This document shows positions 47,845 through 60,800 of a stretch of DNA of 64,000 nt, in pieces. The stretch is from Erodium maritimum (lineage: Eukaryota > Streptophyta > Magnoliopsida > Geraniales > Geraniaceae): NCBI GenBank assembly GCA_963921825.1, contig OY997594.1, forward strand, positions 13,707,001 through 13,771,000. The letters run 5' to 3'. A program made the translations under genes and the position numbers. The notes under the pieces are model-generated. The model worked only from the letters and a program-made list of their open reading frames with translations. It did no database searches and was not told the origin of the DNA. Numbering within the stretch: the first letter of the stretch is position 1; the number at the start of each line of letters is the position of its first letter.

Positions 47845-49511
47845 TAGTGCCCGTAGTTCAATCGTAAACATCCAAAATTATATATCACCTTTAGCAATAA
47901 AATTAAAGCGACTTTATATTACTTATGTGTTGGAGTAGTATATCGATGTGTGTTTTGATCTATGCCCACCATCTGAATAGAACCATAGATCAAGATGGAT
48001 CACACTCGATGGGTCCCTAGTCAACAAATCTTCACTATAAGTGACTAGTATGAAAGCTAGCTCTTTATGACTTTTGTTCTATTAGTCATTGAAAAAGGAT
48101 TTCGGAGTGTTATCATTGATATCACGTGGTACATGATATTGGACGACTGAACATGAATATGTACCATAATTCAAGTCATTAACATATTCATTTTTGTAGC
48201 TTGTTATGTATCCTTAGACCAAAGAGTCTTTGTGGTCGTTATGCAGTCAACAATTGAATTTGACCTAAGTCTAACGTTTTCCGTAACAGGGTTTCCATAA
48301 CGACCATGTTTGGTTTGGGTATGGATTGCATTAGTGACACGAAAGACGGTTAAGGGATTTATCCCTCATACTACGGTATGGGAAAGATATCGGTTATTGG
48401 CCGCTTGATCGAGAGTGACTAAAAGAATAGCATGATCATGCACATGATACTGGTATCATATATTTAGACATCTCACATATCAAGGAACAATGATTGAGAA
48501 TAATAAGGATGACTGCTATCTGCCTTATCTCAATCAGGATATCGGAGATAAAGGATAATGACAATGACGACATAAAGGTTGTAATCGACAGAGTCGATTC
48601 GTTATACAATGTCAGACAATACTAAAGTCTCGTTAGTTGACACATATGTAGGATCATGCAAAATGATATTTTATGTTAATCTACCGACATGCATAAACAT
48701 AAGGGTCACACCAGAGGATGAAACTCATTCTCACATTTATGGAGAATGACCAATCGGGAAGTTTACACGGGGCATGAACACAACTAGGTTTTGGGTCATG
48801 TGCTTGTAAGTAAATAGGACTTTACGGATCGAGACAAGACTTGGAGTCTTGGGAATGATCGCGTCGGATAATATTGGACATATCCGATATGGATGGCTTG
48901 GGAGGTAATGAGCGTGTCACGGGACCTCATTGGGAATAGCCATGGACCACCTCCCGCGAGGCCCATGGGCGGCCCATGGAATTAATTAATCAAATCTTGA
49001 TTAATTAGTACTGAGTAAGCAATATAAGATTAAGGTGTTAGTGATTCACCACCTAACCACATCTTGTCTACCTATGCCTACAACCATCCTTGTCCTATTT
49101 ACACCATGTTTGTCCCATACTTTCCATATGTTGTTGTTTATTATATTGATGAGATTTAATTGGTTTAAGTCATCTTATTCAATATAACAAACACAAGATA
49201 AAAAACAAGACACAACTTCTCCCCCCTCCAAGCTAGCTTCAACCAGCACATGGTGTTTCTCCAGTTTTGGTGATCTTGAGTTCTCATAAGACGAACTACA
49301 TGGCTTTGATTCCCAAGTGGATATGTAGTAGTCTTGGAGACTTAAGCCGATCATCCTTTCTTTGATGTTCTCTTCTTGTGCTCCTGAACAATTGGTAAGA
49401 AATGGTGATTTCATTTTGTTTTGAGGATCTAATCGTGGTAATTTTCCTTGCATGGTCTCGAGTTTGCTTCCGCTGTGAGTATGTGTTCATACCTTCCATC
49501 GAGACCCAGCG
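47845..49511 (+). repeat. Diverged solo Copia LTR of the fossil A family
   Basis: It is related, in opposite orientation, to the split LTR of fossil A: TGTTGGAGTAGTATATCGAT at 47928, matching blocks throughout, and an end near GAGACCCAGCGA at 49511. About 80 bp upstream of 47928 is also shared. No primer-binding site or coding follows it, so it looks like a lone LTR or truncated end. It is more diverged than the Ty3 LTR pair. Confidence 0.7.
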
Positions 49512-50960
49512 ACCCCGCGTGGCAGGCCGACACCAGATGGTCGACATATTTGTAGTTAAAACAGTGGTCCGGTAAACGTTCGTAAGAAATACGCAGTAAA
49601 GTCCGTACCCCTGACTCAGGGAGTCTAAACCAAATATGACTCTGCACCGGCAATCAAATGTCCAATTGAACATGAATTTGCATGTAATCACTCCAACTCA
49701 TACCATCTGCATCTCCATCCACTTCCTGACAGACGCCTAGTGAGTTCCCGAGTTGGAACCCAACTCCCATATTCCAAACCCTTACTAGAAGGTTTGACAC
49801 CCATGGCCCAAACAGAGAAGTGCGAGAAGACTAGCACCCGAGCTCTCTCTCATGCCGACTGAAAAATGAACCCCACTACTCCATCCTCCAACAGCCTAGC
49901 TACCATATTCGGTATCTGCCATAGATCCGCCATCTAGTCCACCAGGGATTGCCAATAAAACGTCCGGGGTGATAAAACCCAAGCTGTCATAGCATATGGA
50001 AAATTCAATCCCCGACCATAGAGTTCTGTTGGAGGGACATCCACTTCCCGAATGCCTAGACCTCCCAATTTGTCTCCCAAATCGTTCATCTCTTGTTGCA
50101 TAACTGGAGTTGGTCTGGATTGATCCACCCCCTAGGCCTCGACCTAGCGGGCGTCTGCTTCCAATTGGCCCAATCCCAACCCGAGGCCCGTATGTGGGTC
50201 CAACTGCCTCTGGACCTTGTTGCGTCAAGCCTTCTCTAGCCAAATCAACTAGACCATTCCCACGACCCACTTCATTCGACCCAACTCCGAGAAATGGACC
50301 CCTCAGCTCCCTATCCCGTTCACGTCGCCTCCCTCCCATTTTCTCCACCCGTTGGCGCATCGTTGGAGGAGCCTCATCACTCCAACGTTCTGTCCTCGTC
50401 CTAGAGCTTGAGTCTCCTTCCTCAATAAAGGAACCCCATCGATGACCTTGGAGATTCTAAAAGAGGTTCCTGATGAGATCCGGATCGAATCTAGAGTTCC
50501 CGACAACAACACCTCCGGTAATTGCTAAACTCGATCTAGAGAAGACCAGCGTTCCATCGACGATGGAACTACCCGGAGACGAAAAGGTCGAGGGCCTCGT
50601 GACTGAACCCCACGTACCAAGCCTCAGGCCAGCCTCAACGCTTCATTTCGTTTGGATATTGAACGACCAAACACAGACAGAGTCGCTATCGCTTGGGATG
50701 AGAAGACCATCCCTGCCACTACCATTGATTCAGACCCGAAATGTCCGACTGTCGGAGTCGATAGGGGAGACTCTCCAATGAGCCAGAGAAGGGAGTCCCT
50801 GGTTTACTACCAACATTGTGGATCGATGAAGGGATCACCAGAATCATGTTGTCGTTGTCCATGAAAGAAGTCGCAGATGAAAACTACAAACTGTAATCAC
50901 CAAAAAAAAGGAGGAGAAGAAACTAGGGTGAGAACGCTTGCAGGAGACCTCTGTTTTTGA
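49512..50960 (-). mobile_element. Non-LTR (LINE ORF1-type) fragment
   Basis: The minus strand from about 50950 has a leader with TTCTCACCCTAGTTTCTTC and a start-like MDNDNMILVIPSSIH. Farther on, an Arg/Gly-rich frame (49896-50360; RQRVEKMGGRRRERDREL) resembles the linker region of DUF4283-type ORF1 proteins. The frames are discontinuous and the borders approximate. Confidence 0.45.
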
Positions 50961-52093
50961 GTTCCAATGGAAAAATAATTAATTGTAACATAATATTTTG
51001 AATATATATTATAATTTTTATCATCACAATACAAAATTTAGTGGATAAATTATATATATTTGGTCCAATAATAATTTATTTGGCAATAAAACACAAAATT
51101 ATTTACTCTTTCCGAAGCTGCCCTCGCATCGTAGTTCTGGATATCTGCCAAAACCCTCGCGCCAAAGCCATTGCTAAAGAAAAACTCAAACTGGGTCCAC
51201 GGTTTATACTCTTTCACGTCTCCGCCGCTTGCCTTTCCGGCGGCTGAGCACGTCATGTAAGTATCGTTCATTTCTTCTTCTTCCTCTTCTTATTACTATC
51301 GATTGCTGGCAAGTAGCTGAAATGCAGACCTTGTTGTTGGAATTCCAGTAATGCCTGTCCGAGAAGACGCAAAAAAAACTTGTGACTAATACTTGTCTTC
51401 CAAAGTAGATTTGGAAATTGGGTTTTGAATTCTTCTGTAAAAATGAGCTACCTTTTGTTTAGGATTTTTTTTTTCAAATTGATATGATATGGTGCTAAAT
51501 TAATAATTCTTTTAATTAATAAATTTTGATGGTCACATGACTATTAATTTATAGTTTCTACTGTATAGGTAATTGAAATTCGCTAAAATGTTTGAACTTT
51601 GGTATTGCTGAGATATACTTTTGCCTTTAGTTTGCTGCTGTTCAGACATGATCATAAATCCATCCATATATCACATTTATGGTATTACTTGTAGTTCCTA
51701 AGACTACTTGAGGTGTTAGGATTTAGCATAGTGACTTCTGGTCAGGTTGGGTTTAGTTTATGCATTCATGAGACCTAGTGCCCCAGCAGCAAAATACGCG
51801 ACTTGTCTACTTTTATTGGAGCCCTTTTGTATACATCATGCATGCACGATTGCACAGTTAGCTTCATACTCACAATTTTGTGGATCTCTAGTCGCAGAAT
51901 GAATATCCAGAAAGTTTTTATCTTTTGATAATTGTGTTCCATTGGATGTGTTGGGCTGAAAGCTGAAGCACAATCCATGTTAAGCAGGGCATGAACTGAA
52001 CATCAGAGCCACAGGGTTTCATTTCAGGTTCATGGAATGCAAGTAGGCCCGCTTGCAAGTACTCGAGTATATGAATAAGAAATTGTAGGTAAA
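50961..52093 (+). promoter_or_regulatory. Promoter, leader exon and leader intron of the COMM-domain gene
   Basis: A likely non-coding first exon ends at 51256 (CGTCAT/GTAAGT). The leader intron runs to 52088 (AATTGTAG), five bases before the ATG. The promoter should lie around 51.0-51.15 kb. I see no gene in this stretch. Confidence 0.5.
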
Positions 52094-54247
52094 ATGGAGG
52101 CAGACACAACACTGTACTTGCAATTGCACAAACTCTCGGGCATAAAGTCTGAGGAAGAACTAGATGATATCCTCTCAACACTTTGGAGAACAAGAAGAAC
52201 TGGTCTTAGCTCTCCTGAAAAATCCCACATCCAATCTCTCCTTAATCTTCCATCACCAAGTGAAGTTGATCCTGTATTGCTAACAACTCTTCCCCTTTTC
52301 ATTTGCTTTTCTATTTATTGATGTTTTGTTCGTTTCTACCTCCAAATTTAAGCAGAATGTGTACTGATTGTTTCATGAATGAGCACTTTAGTATTTGGAT
52401 TGGTATGTTCTGTTATTATGCTTAATTGATATGTGGTAATGGAATTAGGTTTCTGCATGCCTTCGTTCACTGATCAGGAAATGTGTGAACGAAAATTTCA
52501 CTGGCGATAATCTTCTGAAGTTGTTTCCTCCTGATCTGCCACTTGAGCTGCAAAGCATTTTGATACTATTGCTCCAGAAATATCAGAATCAATGGAAGCA
52601 GGATTCATCCAAAGAACAGGTGCCCTTTCTAAGAATTCTGTTCCAAAACCCGGACTTTCCATTTTGAACTGACAATATGAACATAAATATGTTTATTTTG
52701 GATATATTTCTTTTCAATTTTTGAATCACTGTGAACACTGAAGAAGCATGAGAACACTCGTCAATAGATTGAGCTCAATCCTATAGATGATTGTAATGTG
52801 CTTTGCCTGATTGCATCCAGCTGCAATATTGCTTCTCTTGGCCCACTCTTCTAGTTGTGTCATTGATATTTTACTGGCATGTTGATGTGTATCTTCTCCA
52901 GCACCCATTACCAAGGTCCAGTGTTCCTTATCAGACCAGAACAAACACGCCACCTTCTTTTTCATCATCATCAGAAATGTCAATGTGGCCTCATCAAGAT
53001 GATAACATCACCCGCTTTAATCGCAATTACATTGGAACTTCTACACCAATAACAGATAGTAGTACTATGCCGCCTTTGGCTCCCTTGTCTCTCCAACCTG
53101 AGACTGCACCTGACAACATCGTAAGTTGTTGATTTGTTTGCTTAGCATACGCTTTTTATAATAGTTTGAGGAGTTTGGGGCGAGTTAGAGTTTATGGATT
53201 CTTGATGATAACTACTTTTTATTAATATAGGGAGTTCTACCCCGCCTAAAGTCAATGACATGGACTATGGAGAATAGCACTTCAGCACCAGCTAACAGAG
53301 TTGCTATCATCAGCCTTAAGGTATACAGAGTAACTGAAAAGGATAATTACAAAAAAAGTGCCCTGAGGTATTCATTTTTTTTGCAACTTGTAGCCCTCTT
53401 GTGTTGGTAATTGCAAAAAAGTACCCTGAACTTGTCTTTTTGTTGCAATTTGTATAAAAACGACGATTTACCCTTACAATTTATATTTAAAAAATAGTAG
53501 GTAAAAAACAAAAAATCCACATTTTGATATCCCTTAATTTTCTTTCTCTTTGTACTGTACAAAGAGTAAGAAATTTAAGGGACATGAAAATTTTGATTTT
53601 TTGTTCTTTAATATTTATTTTTGAAATTTAAATTTCCAACCGTAAAATCGTCAATTTGAATTTCTTATAAACAAAGTGCAACAAAAAGACAAGTTCGGTA
53701 CTTTTTTGCAATTAACAAAGTTGAGGGCTACAAGTTGCAAAAAATGAATACTCAGGGTACTTTTTTGCAATTATCCCTAATTGAAATGATGCTCTCTCTT
53801 TCAAGCTATACCATTTTTTTTATTGTGTCTAACTCCTCTGTGATTTGTAGCTGCAAGATTATACCAAGTCTCCTTTAGGAGAGACAGAGGTGAAGTTTCA
53901 ACTTACCAGAGACACACTTGAAGCCTTGTTGAGATCAATGGCGTACATCAGCCAGCAACTCTCAATCACTGTGAGTGGTTCCTTCTATATATTCTGTCAT
54001 TTCTAGACATCAATTTTGGATTAAAAAATGCATTGAATTAGATTACATGAGTCTTGAAGCAAAATCGTTTAAGAAATCAGAAGTTTATATATCCCTTGCA
54101 ATGAAAAATGGTATGTCCTTGAGGCAAGCTAATAGTTTTCTAAACAGCTGGCTTTCATTATCATCGGCAAAACAATGAGTTCTGTTGATTCGAATTTTGC
54201 AGGTTGGATCATCTTCAGGGCCAGCACAGAAGAAGCCAAGACAATAA
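52094..54247 (+). CDS. COMM domain-containing protein (6 coding exons, 274 aa)
   Basis: Exons are 52094-52273, 52449-52619, 52902-53120, 53231-53320, 53851-53970 and 54203-54247, totalling 825 nt, every one phase 0 with GT/AG borders. The N-terminal helical part (residues 1-120; [49 protein letters not shown]) is typical of the COMMD HN domain. A Pro/Ser/Thr-rich linker follows. The COMM domain is at about 193-262 with [28 protein letters not shown] and [17 protein letters not shown], keeping the signature Trp. The tail is basic (KKPRQ). In animals COMMD proteins assemble into the Commander endosomal recycling complex; plant roles are little known. It looks whole. A MITE lies in the fourth intron. 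Confidence 0.87.
53340..53777. mobile_element. Mutator-type MITE in a COMM-gene intron
   Basis: 438 bp foldback element. The left end AGGATAATTACAAAAAAAGT pairs with the reversed right end GGGATAATTGCAAAAAAGTA, and both arms carry ACTTGTAGCCCTC and GAACTTGTC. A near-palindrome (CTTTGTACTGTACAAAG) is at the centre. Target duplication TAACTGAAA/TAATTGAAA (9 bp, one difference) lies at 53331-53339 and 53778-53786. Confidence 0.85.
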
Positions 54248-54851
54248 GAGCGTGTGGTGGGAAAGATCAGATCTTAAACTGTCCTCAAAATGTGATCAGA
54301 GTTGAATATTAGCATATGAAAAAACAAAATGCAGATTCATCATTGTACCTCTGAATTATTCTGAAGTATAAATTTTTACTTTTGTGCCTGTATTCTTTGC
54401 AAAGACCATGTAAATTATGTTTCACCTGATATGATATTCACATATTGGCAATGTATTTTAACATTACTAATTGACAATAGTAAATTCCAGGACAAATCAA
54501 GAAATAAAATACTATATGACAAGGAAATAACATCAAACCAACTGTCCCAATTCCTTAATATACAAAGGAGGTATACAGAAGAAACATAATTTACAACCCC
54601 AAATAAGCCAGAACTGCACACTCAGAAAACCAAGCCAAAACTCATTCTTGAAGGAATCAATCAACAACTCGCTGAACACAAAATTAATGAAATATTGTAC
54701 CACTAATCCTGACCAAACTAAAAATCAAAATTCTCATCATACCAAAAACTGAAAGCACACAAGAGGAATAAACTCAAACCGCCAAAAAGAAGTTGCTTCA
54801 ACTTCAGTCTGTACCGCTTGAATTCGAGCTCGAACTTGAACTGGTACTTGA
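54248..54851. other. Shared 3' space between two convergent genes
   Basis: About 600 bp between the COMM-gene stop and the stop of the acidic-protein gene on the other strand. It should contain both 3' UTRs. No other feature is seen. Confidence 0.5.
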
Positions 54852-57800
54852 CTAATGAGATGTTCCCTTCTCAGCTTCCTGTTTCAAGCTAGAACTCTCG
54901 GATGTTTCATCAAGTCCATCTATAGGTTTATCAAGAGCAACCATACCGGTTTCTTCAACATTAGCTTCTACTCTAGCCGAGTCAAGATCCTTGGTGGAAC
55001 TGACCTTATCAACTTGAACTTCAGCCGACCCATCCCTAGAGTCCAAGGGCTCTGTTGACTTTCCCATGTTACCATCAGAAACTTCCTTCAGATCCACATA
55101 GATGTCTTGCATAGATCTTGAATCAATAACCTGGAAAGATGTTTCATCAAGTTCATCTAAAGGTTTATCAAGACAGATCATATTGGTATCTAGAGCATCA
55201 GGTCCAAGCTTCATTGTGGAACTCACATCATCATCTTTCACTTCTGTCAATCCATCCTTGGAGTCCAATGGTTCAGGTAACTTTCCTATATTACCTTTAG
55301 AAACTTCCTTTAGTGCCACATGAATGTCATCAACAGATCTTTGAGCGATAGCGTGGAAGGTAGAATTATCAGATGCTACTTCAATTCCATCCACTGGTAC
55401 TGGTTTATCAAAAACGGCCATACTAGTTTCTGAGTCAATATCCTTGGTGCAACTTGCTTTACCAACTTCAATTTCTGTTGATACATCTTTGGAGTCCAAT
55501 GGTACTGGCGATTTTTCCAGATTACCATCAGAAACTTCCTTCAGAACCATATCAATGTCATCAACAGAACTTGCACTGATAACCTGGAAGTTAGAATTAC
55601 CCGAAGCTTCACCAATTTCACCCACTGGTTTATCAAGAACGGACGTACTGGTTTCTTCAACATCAGGTTCTACCGTAACTGAGTCAAGATCCTTGGTGCA
55701 ACTTGCTTTATCAACTCCAACTTCTGCTGATCCGTCCCCACAACTCAATGGTTCTGGTGACTTCCCCAGATCACTATCAGAAACTTCCTTCAGAACCATA
55801 TCAATGTCATCAACAGATCTTGCATTGATAACCTGGAAGTTTGAATTATCAGCTTCATCAAGCCCATCCACAGATTTATCAAGAACGGCCACACTGGCTC
55901 CTTCAACATCGTCAGTGGAACTTACTTTCTCATATTCAAATTCTGCCAATCCATCTTTCGCGTCCAGTTTTTCTGGTGACTTTCCCAGATCACCATCAGA
56001 AACTTCCTCCAGAGCCACACGAATGTCATCCAGAGATCTTGCATCAATAACCTGGAAGTTTGAATCATCTGATGCTTCATCAACTTCATCCACAGATTTA
56101 TCAAGAACAGCCATACTGATTCCTTCAACTTCAGGTTCTACTATGGCAGAGTCAAGTTCCGTGGTGGAGCACACTTTATCAACTTCAACTTCTGCCAATT
56201 CATCCTTGAAGTCCAATGGCTCAGCTGTCTTTCCCAGATTACCATCAGAAACTTCCTTTAGAGCCACTTGAATGTCTTCCATAGATCTTGCATCAATAAC
56301 CTGCAAGTTTGAATCATCAGATGCTTCATCAAGTCCAACCACAGGTTTATCAAGAACGGCCATACTGGTTTCTTCAACTTCTGGCTCTACTATGGCAGAG
56401 TCAAGTGCCTTTGTGGCACTGGCCTTATCAACTTCAACTTCTGTCAATCCATCTTTGAAGTCCATTGGTTCAGCTGTCTTTCCCAGATTACCACCAGAAA
56501 CTTCCGTTAGAGCCACTTCAATGTCCTTCATAGATCTTGCATCAATAACCTGCAAGTTTGAATCATCAGATGCTTCATCAAGTCCAACCACAGGTTTATC
56601 AAGAACGGCCATAATGGTTTCTTCAACTTCAGGTTCTACTATGGCAGAGTCAAGTTCCTTGGGGGAACTGCCCTTATCAACTTCAACTTCCGCCAATCCA
56701 TCTTTGAAGTCCATTAGTTCAGCTGTCTTTCCCAGAGTACCATCAGAAACTTCCTTCAGAGCCACTTGAATGTCTTCCATAGATCTTGCATCAATAACCT
56801 GCAAGTTTGAATCATCAGATGCTTCATCAAGTCCAACCACACTGGTTTCTTCAACTTCAGGTTCTACTACGGAAGAGTCAAGTTCCTTGGTGGAACTGAC
56901 CTTATCAACTTCAACTTCTGCCAATCCATCTTTGAAGTCCACTGGTTCAGCTGTCTTTCCCAGATCACCATCAGAAACTTCCTTCAGGGTCAGTTGAAGG
57001 TCTTCCACTGATCTTACATCACTAACCTGTAAGTTTGAATCACCAGATGCTTCATCTAGTCCATCCACAGATTTAACATGAACGGCCATACTGGTTTCTT
57101 CAATTTCAGGTTCTACCATGACAAAGTCAAGTTCCTCAGTTGAACTCAGTTTATCAACTTCAACTTCTGCCAACCCATCCTTGAAGTGCATTGGTTCAGC
57201 TGTCCTTCCCAGATTACCATCAGAAACTTCCTTCAAAGCCACTTGAATGTCTTCCAGAAATCTTGCATCACTGACCTGTAAGTTTGAATTATCAGATGCT
57301 TCATCAAGTCCAACCATGGGTTTATCAAGAACAGCCATGCTGGTTTCTTCAACTTCAGGTTCAACTATGGCAGAGTCAAGTTCCTCGGTGGAACTCACTT
57401 TATCAACTCCAACTTCTGCCAATCCATCCTTGAAGTCCAATGCTTCGGCTGTCTTTCCTAGATTACCATCAGAAATTTCCTTCACAGCAACTTCAATGTC
57501 CTCCACGGATCTTTCATCAATAACATGTAAGTTTGAATGATCAGATACATCATTAAGTCCATCCACAGGTTTATCAAGAATGGCCATGCCGGTTTCTTCA
57601 ACATCGGGTTCTACTCTAGTTGAGTCAATATCCTCAATGGAACTCACTTCATCTTCAGTTAATCCATTCTTCGATTCCAAGGGATCCGATGACTTTCCCA
57701 GATTACCATCCAAGACTTCCTTCAAAGCCACATGAATATCTTCCACAGATCTTGCATCGATAACCTCGAAGTTTGAAATGGTTTCCTCTGAATTTTCCAT

Positions 57801-60800
57801 ATCTAGCTCTTCTTTGAAAGAACTAGAAAGGATGAGTTCCTCAATGTCAACCCCTTCGTGCAGTTGCTTAAAAGCCATTTCGATATCTTCAACTGATCTG
57901 ACTTCAAAAGCTGGCAGCTCCAAGTTGTTCTCTGCCACATTTAGCTCATTGTCTAATGGTTCAAATTCAGCAGTCCTGCCGTCAGCTCCCTCTTGTATCA
58001 TTTCGGTATGGAGGGACTCAACTTCTTTGATGCAGAAATCACCAACTCTATCCAACTCTGACAGCAATCCTTCATCGATTTCCTTTATATCATCTTCCTT
58101 CGCGTTGATGTTTGCTTCTGGAATATGAGTTTCATATGGTACTGATGAACTATTCTCATATCCTGAGGCCTGGACTTGGTCTTCATCGTCAATCCTCCAA
58201 ATCTCTCCATCAATGGATGATTCATATTCAGAGATCTTAGATAAGTTTAGGGTAGAATCAGGAGTTGGTGAAACTTTGTCCTCGGAGTCATGGAATTCTG
58301 GCACTGGCGCATTACCAGTGATACCTTCTTCATCATCCATAATCTCTGTTTGTACAAAAGATGGTTCCTGCATATTACCATTGCACCTTAGTCAGAACTA
58401 CTTGTATTCTCTTACACAATAAAACTTATTCTAACAAACTATATACACTAAGGAAAAATCACTTTGATATCATTTTGAAGCATTTCTTATACATTTAAAC
58501 TAAAATTATTCAGAACACTGAGATTTATTTATTTATTTTGAGAAAAGGACTTAAGCTGATATTTCCTTTTTGAGTGAATCTATTAAACATTAAAAAATTA
58601 TCAAGTCGTTTAAGATAAATTCTACTTTACAATGTCCAGGTCTAAGTAGCCAGTGGCAACTATAATATCCGTTGCCAAATGAGTATATGAATAACTATTA
58701 TAATCGAATTTAGGAACAATTTCATCCAAAGGGTCTTATTTCTCATACGAAGAAGATACATGAACACGTTTTAGGCTGAAAAAACATACTGCTGTTTTAC
58801 TTACTTGGAGTCCATGATGATGATCATCAAAAGATGGTTCAACCATAGATTTATCTGACCAACTTGGCTTTTTTTCTGAATCAGATGGAAAATTTTCTTC
58901 AGAAGGTGCATCTTCATATGAACTTTGAGAAACCACTTTAACATCCAAATCTGTGTGGACAATAGCTCCAACATTTGCATCAAACTCTGATGAGTGAACC
59001 TCTTTCTGCTCCAACTCAGGAGCTTCTTCCTTATCCAACATGTACTCTTCAACATGGTCAGACTCTAAGGATAATGGATGAACCATTGACACTTGCTCAA
59101 CCTCCCCTGCATCATACTTCTCAAGCACATCTTGGTGGACCTCTGCCTCAAGCCTTGGTGAACGAGACCCATCTTCATTCTTCATTTCCCCCAGTGATCT
59201 ATTATCTATAGAGCTAGATGAGTACATTTGACCCTGAACTGAGGGATGAGTCTCAACCTCATCCAATGCAGGCTCTTCTATGGGTTCAGCATCTGTTATG
59301 GACAAGTGGGGATGAACTCCTGGATCATGCTCAACCACTACAGAAGGAAGCAGTTTCTCTTGTGCAGCCTCAGAAATGTTCTGTTCAACGTCCTGATTCA
59401 CCACAACCTGGACTTTTTCGCCATCCAGTTCATAGTCAGAATCTTTTTCAACCTCTGTTGGCCCAACCTTTCCATCATTATGGTCACTAGCATCAACTTC
59501 TTTTGACCTTGATACAATTTCATCTACTTCATGAGTTTGTGAGGAGGATGCAAGCATTACTTCATCACTAGGAATATCTATAGCCCTGTTCACAATTTGC
59601 ATTTCTGATTCTTTATCTGAGAACTCCAGATTTGCTTCCTCTAAAGCTGGATGGGAAGCAATTTCAGAAGAAATGGAAGAAAAGGAGAGCAACTTCTCAA
59701 AGGTTGAGGGGCTTGAATCATAAATAGGCTCCTTCTGTTGTTGACCACCATCCAAGGCCTTGGTCATATTTTTAAACTCTGATTCTTCAAGTGAAGGCCT
59801 CTCTGAGATTCCTGATTCCTCTCCAAGAAGATCCTTCATCTCCAGTTCCGCTGTTCCTTCCCTATTTACATCAGATACCATTGGAGCTGCTGCATCTCCT
59901 GCTTCAGTTGTAGGGTGAATCTCCAGGTCCATCATTGAAACCTCGGCTTCATCATGGATAGGAACAGCATCATCCCTTTGCACAATTTCTTCCATATGCA
60001 CAGAATCTGCATCGTCTGAGGATTGACTTTCTCGACTTCCATGATCAGAAGCATGCTCTACAGAGGTCATCAGTTTTCTTTCTTGAGAAAGATCTTGCTC
60101 ACTGAGCTTCATGTCATCATGATCAATACCAGAGCTCACTGATTCAGTATCAGGAACAGAACTTGTCTTGGCATCACTGATCTCACTTAGCTGTCTGTGT
60201 AATGACGAAGAGTAGCTTGTTCCTTCTGAACCCAAATTTTTCTGGGACAAAAAAGGGTTTCCACTTAACATCTCGCCTCTCTTTCCTGTGACCCCCCAAT
60301 GTGGATGGCCCCAAACTGAAGCTTTCATGCCTACGAAACACAGCATTTTCCTTCTGCTGAAAGCCAGCAAACTCCTCCTCAAAGCTGTCTCCTTTGAGAT
60401 CAGGTTTTTCTTCGCTTGAGTCGTAAGGGATATCAAAAGGGTTTCTTCTTGGCATCAAGATTGATGGAGCAGACCCAGGAATGGGTGGCAACCCCATATC
60501 AGCATATGAATCATCAGGGCCATCAAATGGGTTGCGCCTTTTAGTTGCAATGTGTGGTACATTGAAGCTAAGATCACCATCAAAGTCAATCAGATCCTTG
60601 TGCTTCATCATGGTGATGGCCTTCCTAGCTTTCCTCCTTGCAATAAGACTCTCCAATCTCTGGTTCCTTTCAATCTCAGACGTGCCTAGATCCATAACAT
60701 TCTTCTGGTCATCTTCTGTCCATACTATTGGCGAAGTACTCGTGTCACCCTTTTTACCTGGTGATGTTTCTTCTTCTTCCTCATCATCACCATCTACTTC

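Noticed and set aside
53340-53777. A microRNA precursor in the COMM-gene intron
   Set aside because: The foldback has transposon ends and a 9 bp target duplication, so a MITE explains it; a small-RNA role would be secondary.
55444-57540. Series of open plus-strand frames rich in Ser/Thr opposite the acidic repeats
   Set aside because: They are the antisense of the repeat units, which lack stops in that frame; they repeat with the unit period and have no independent gene features.
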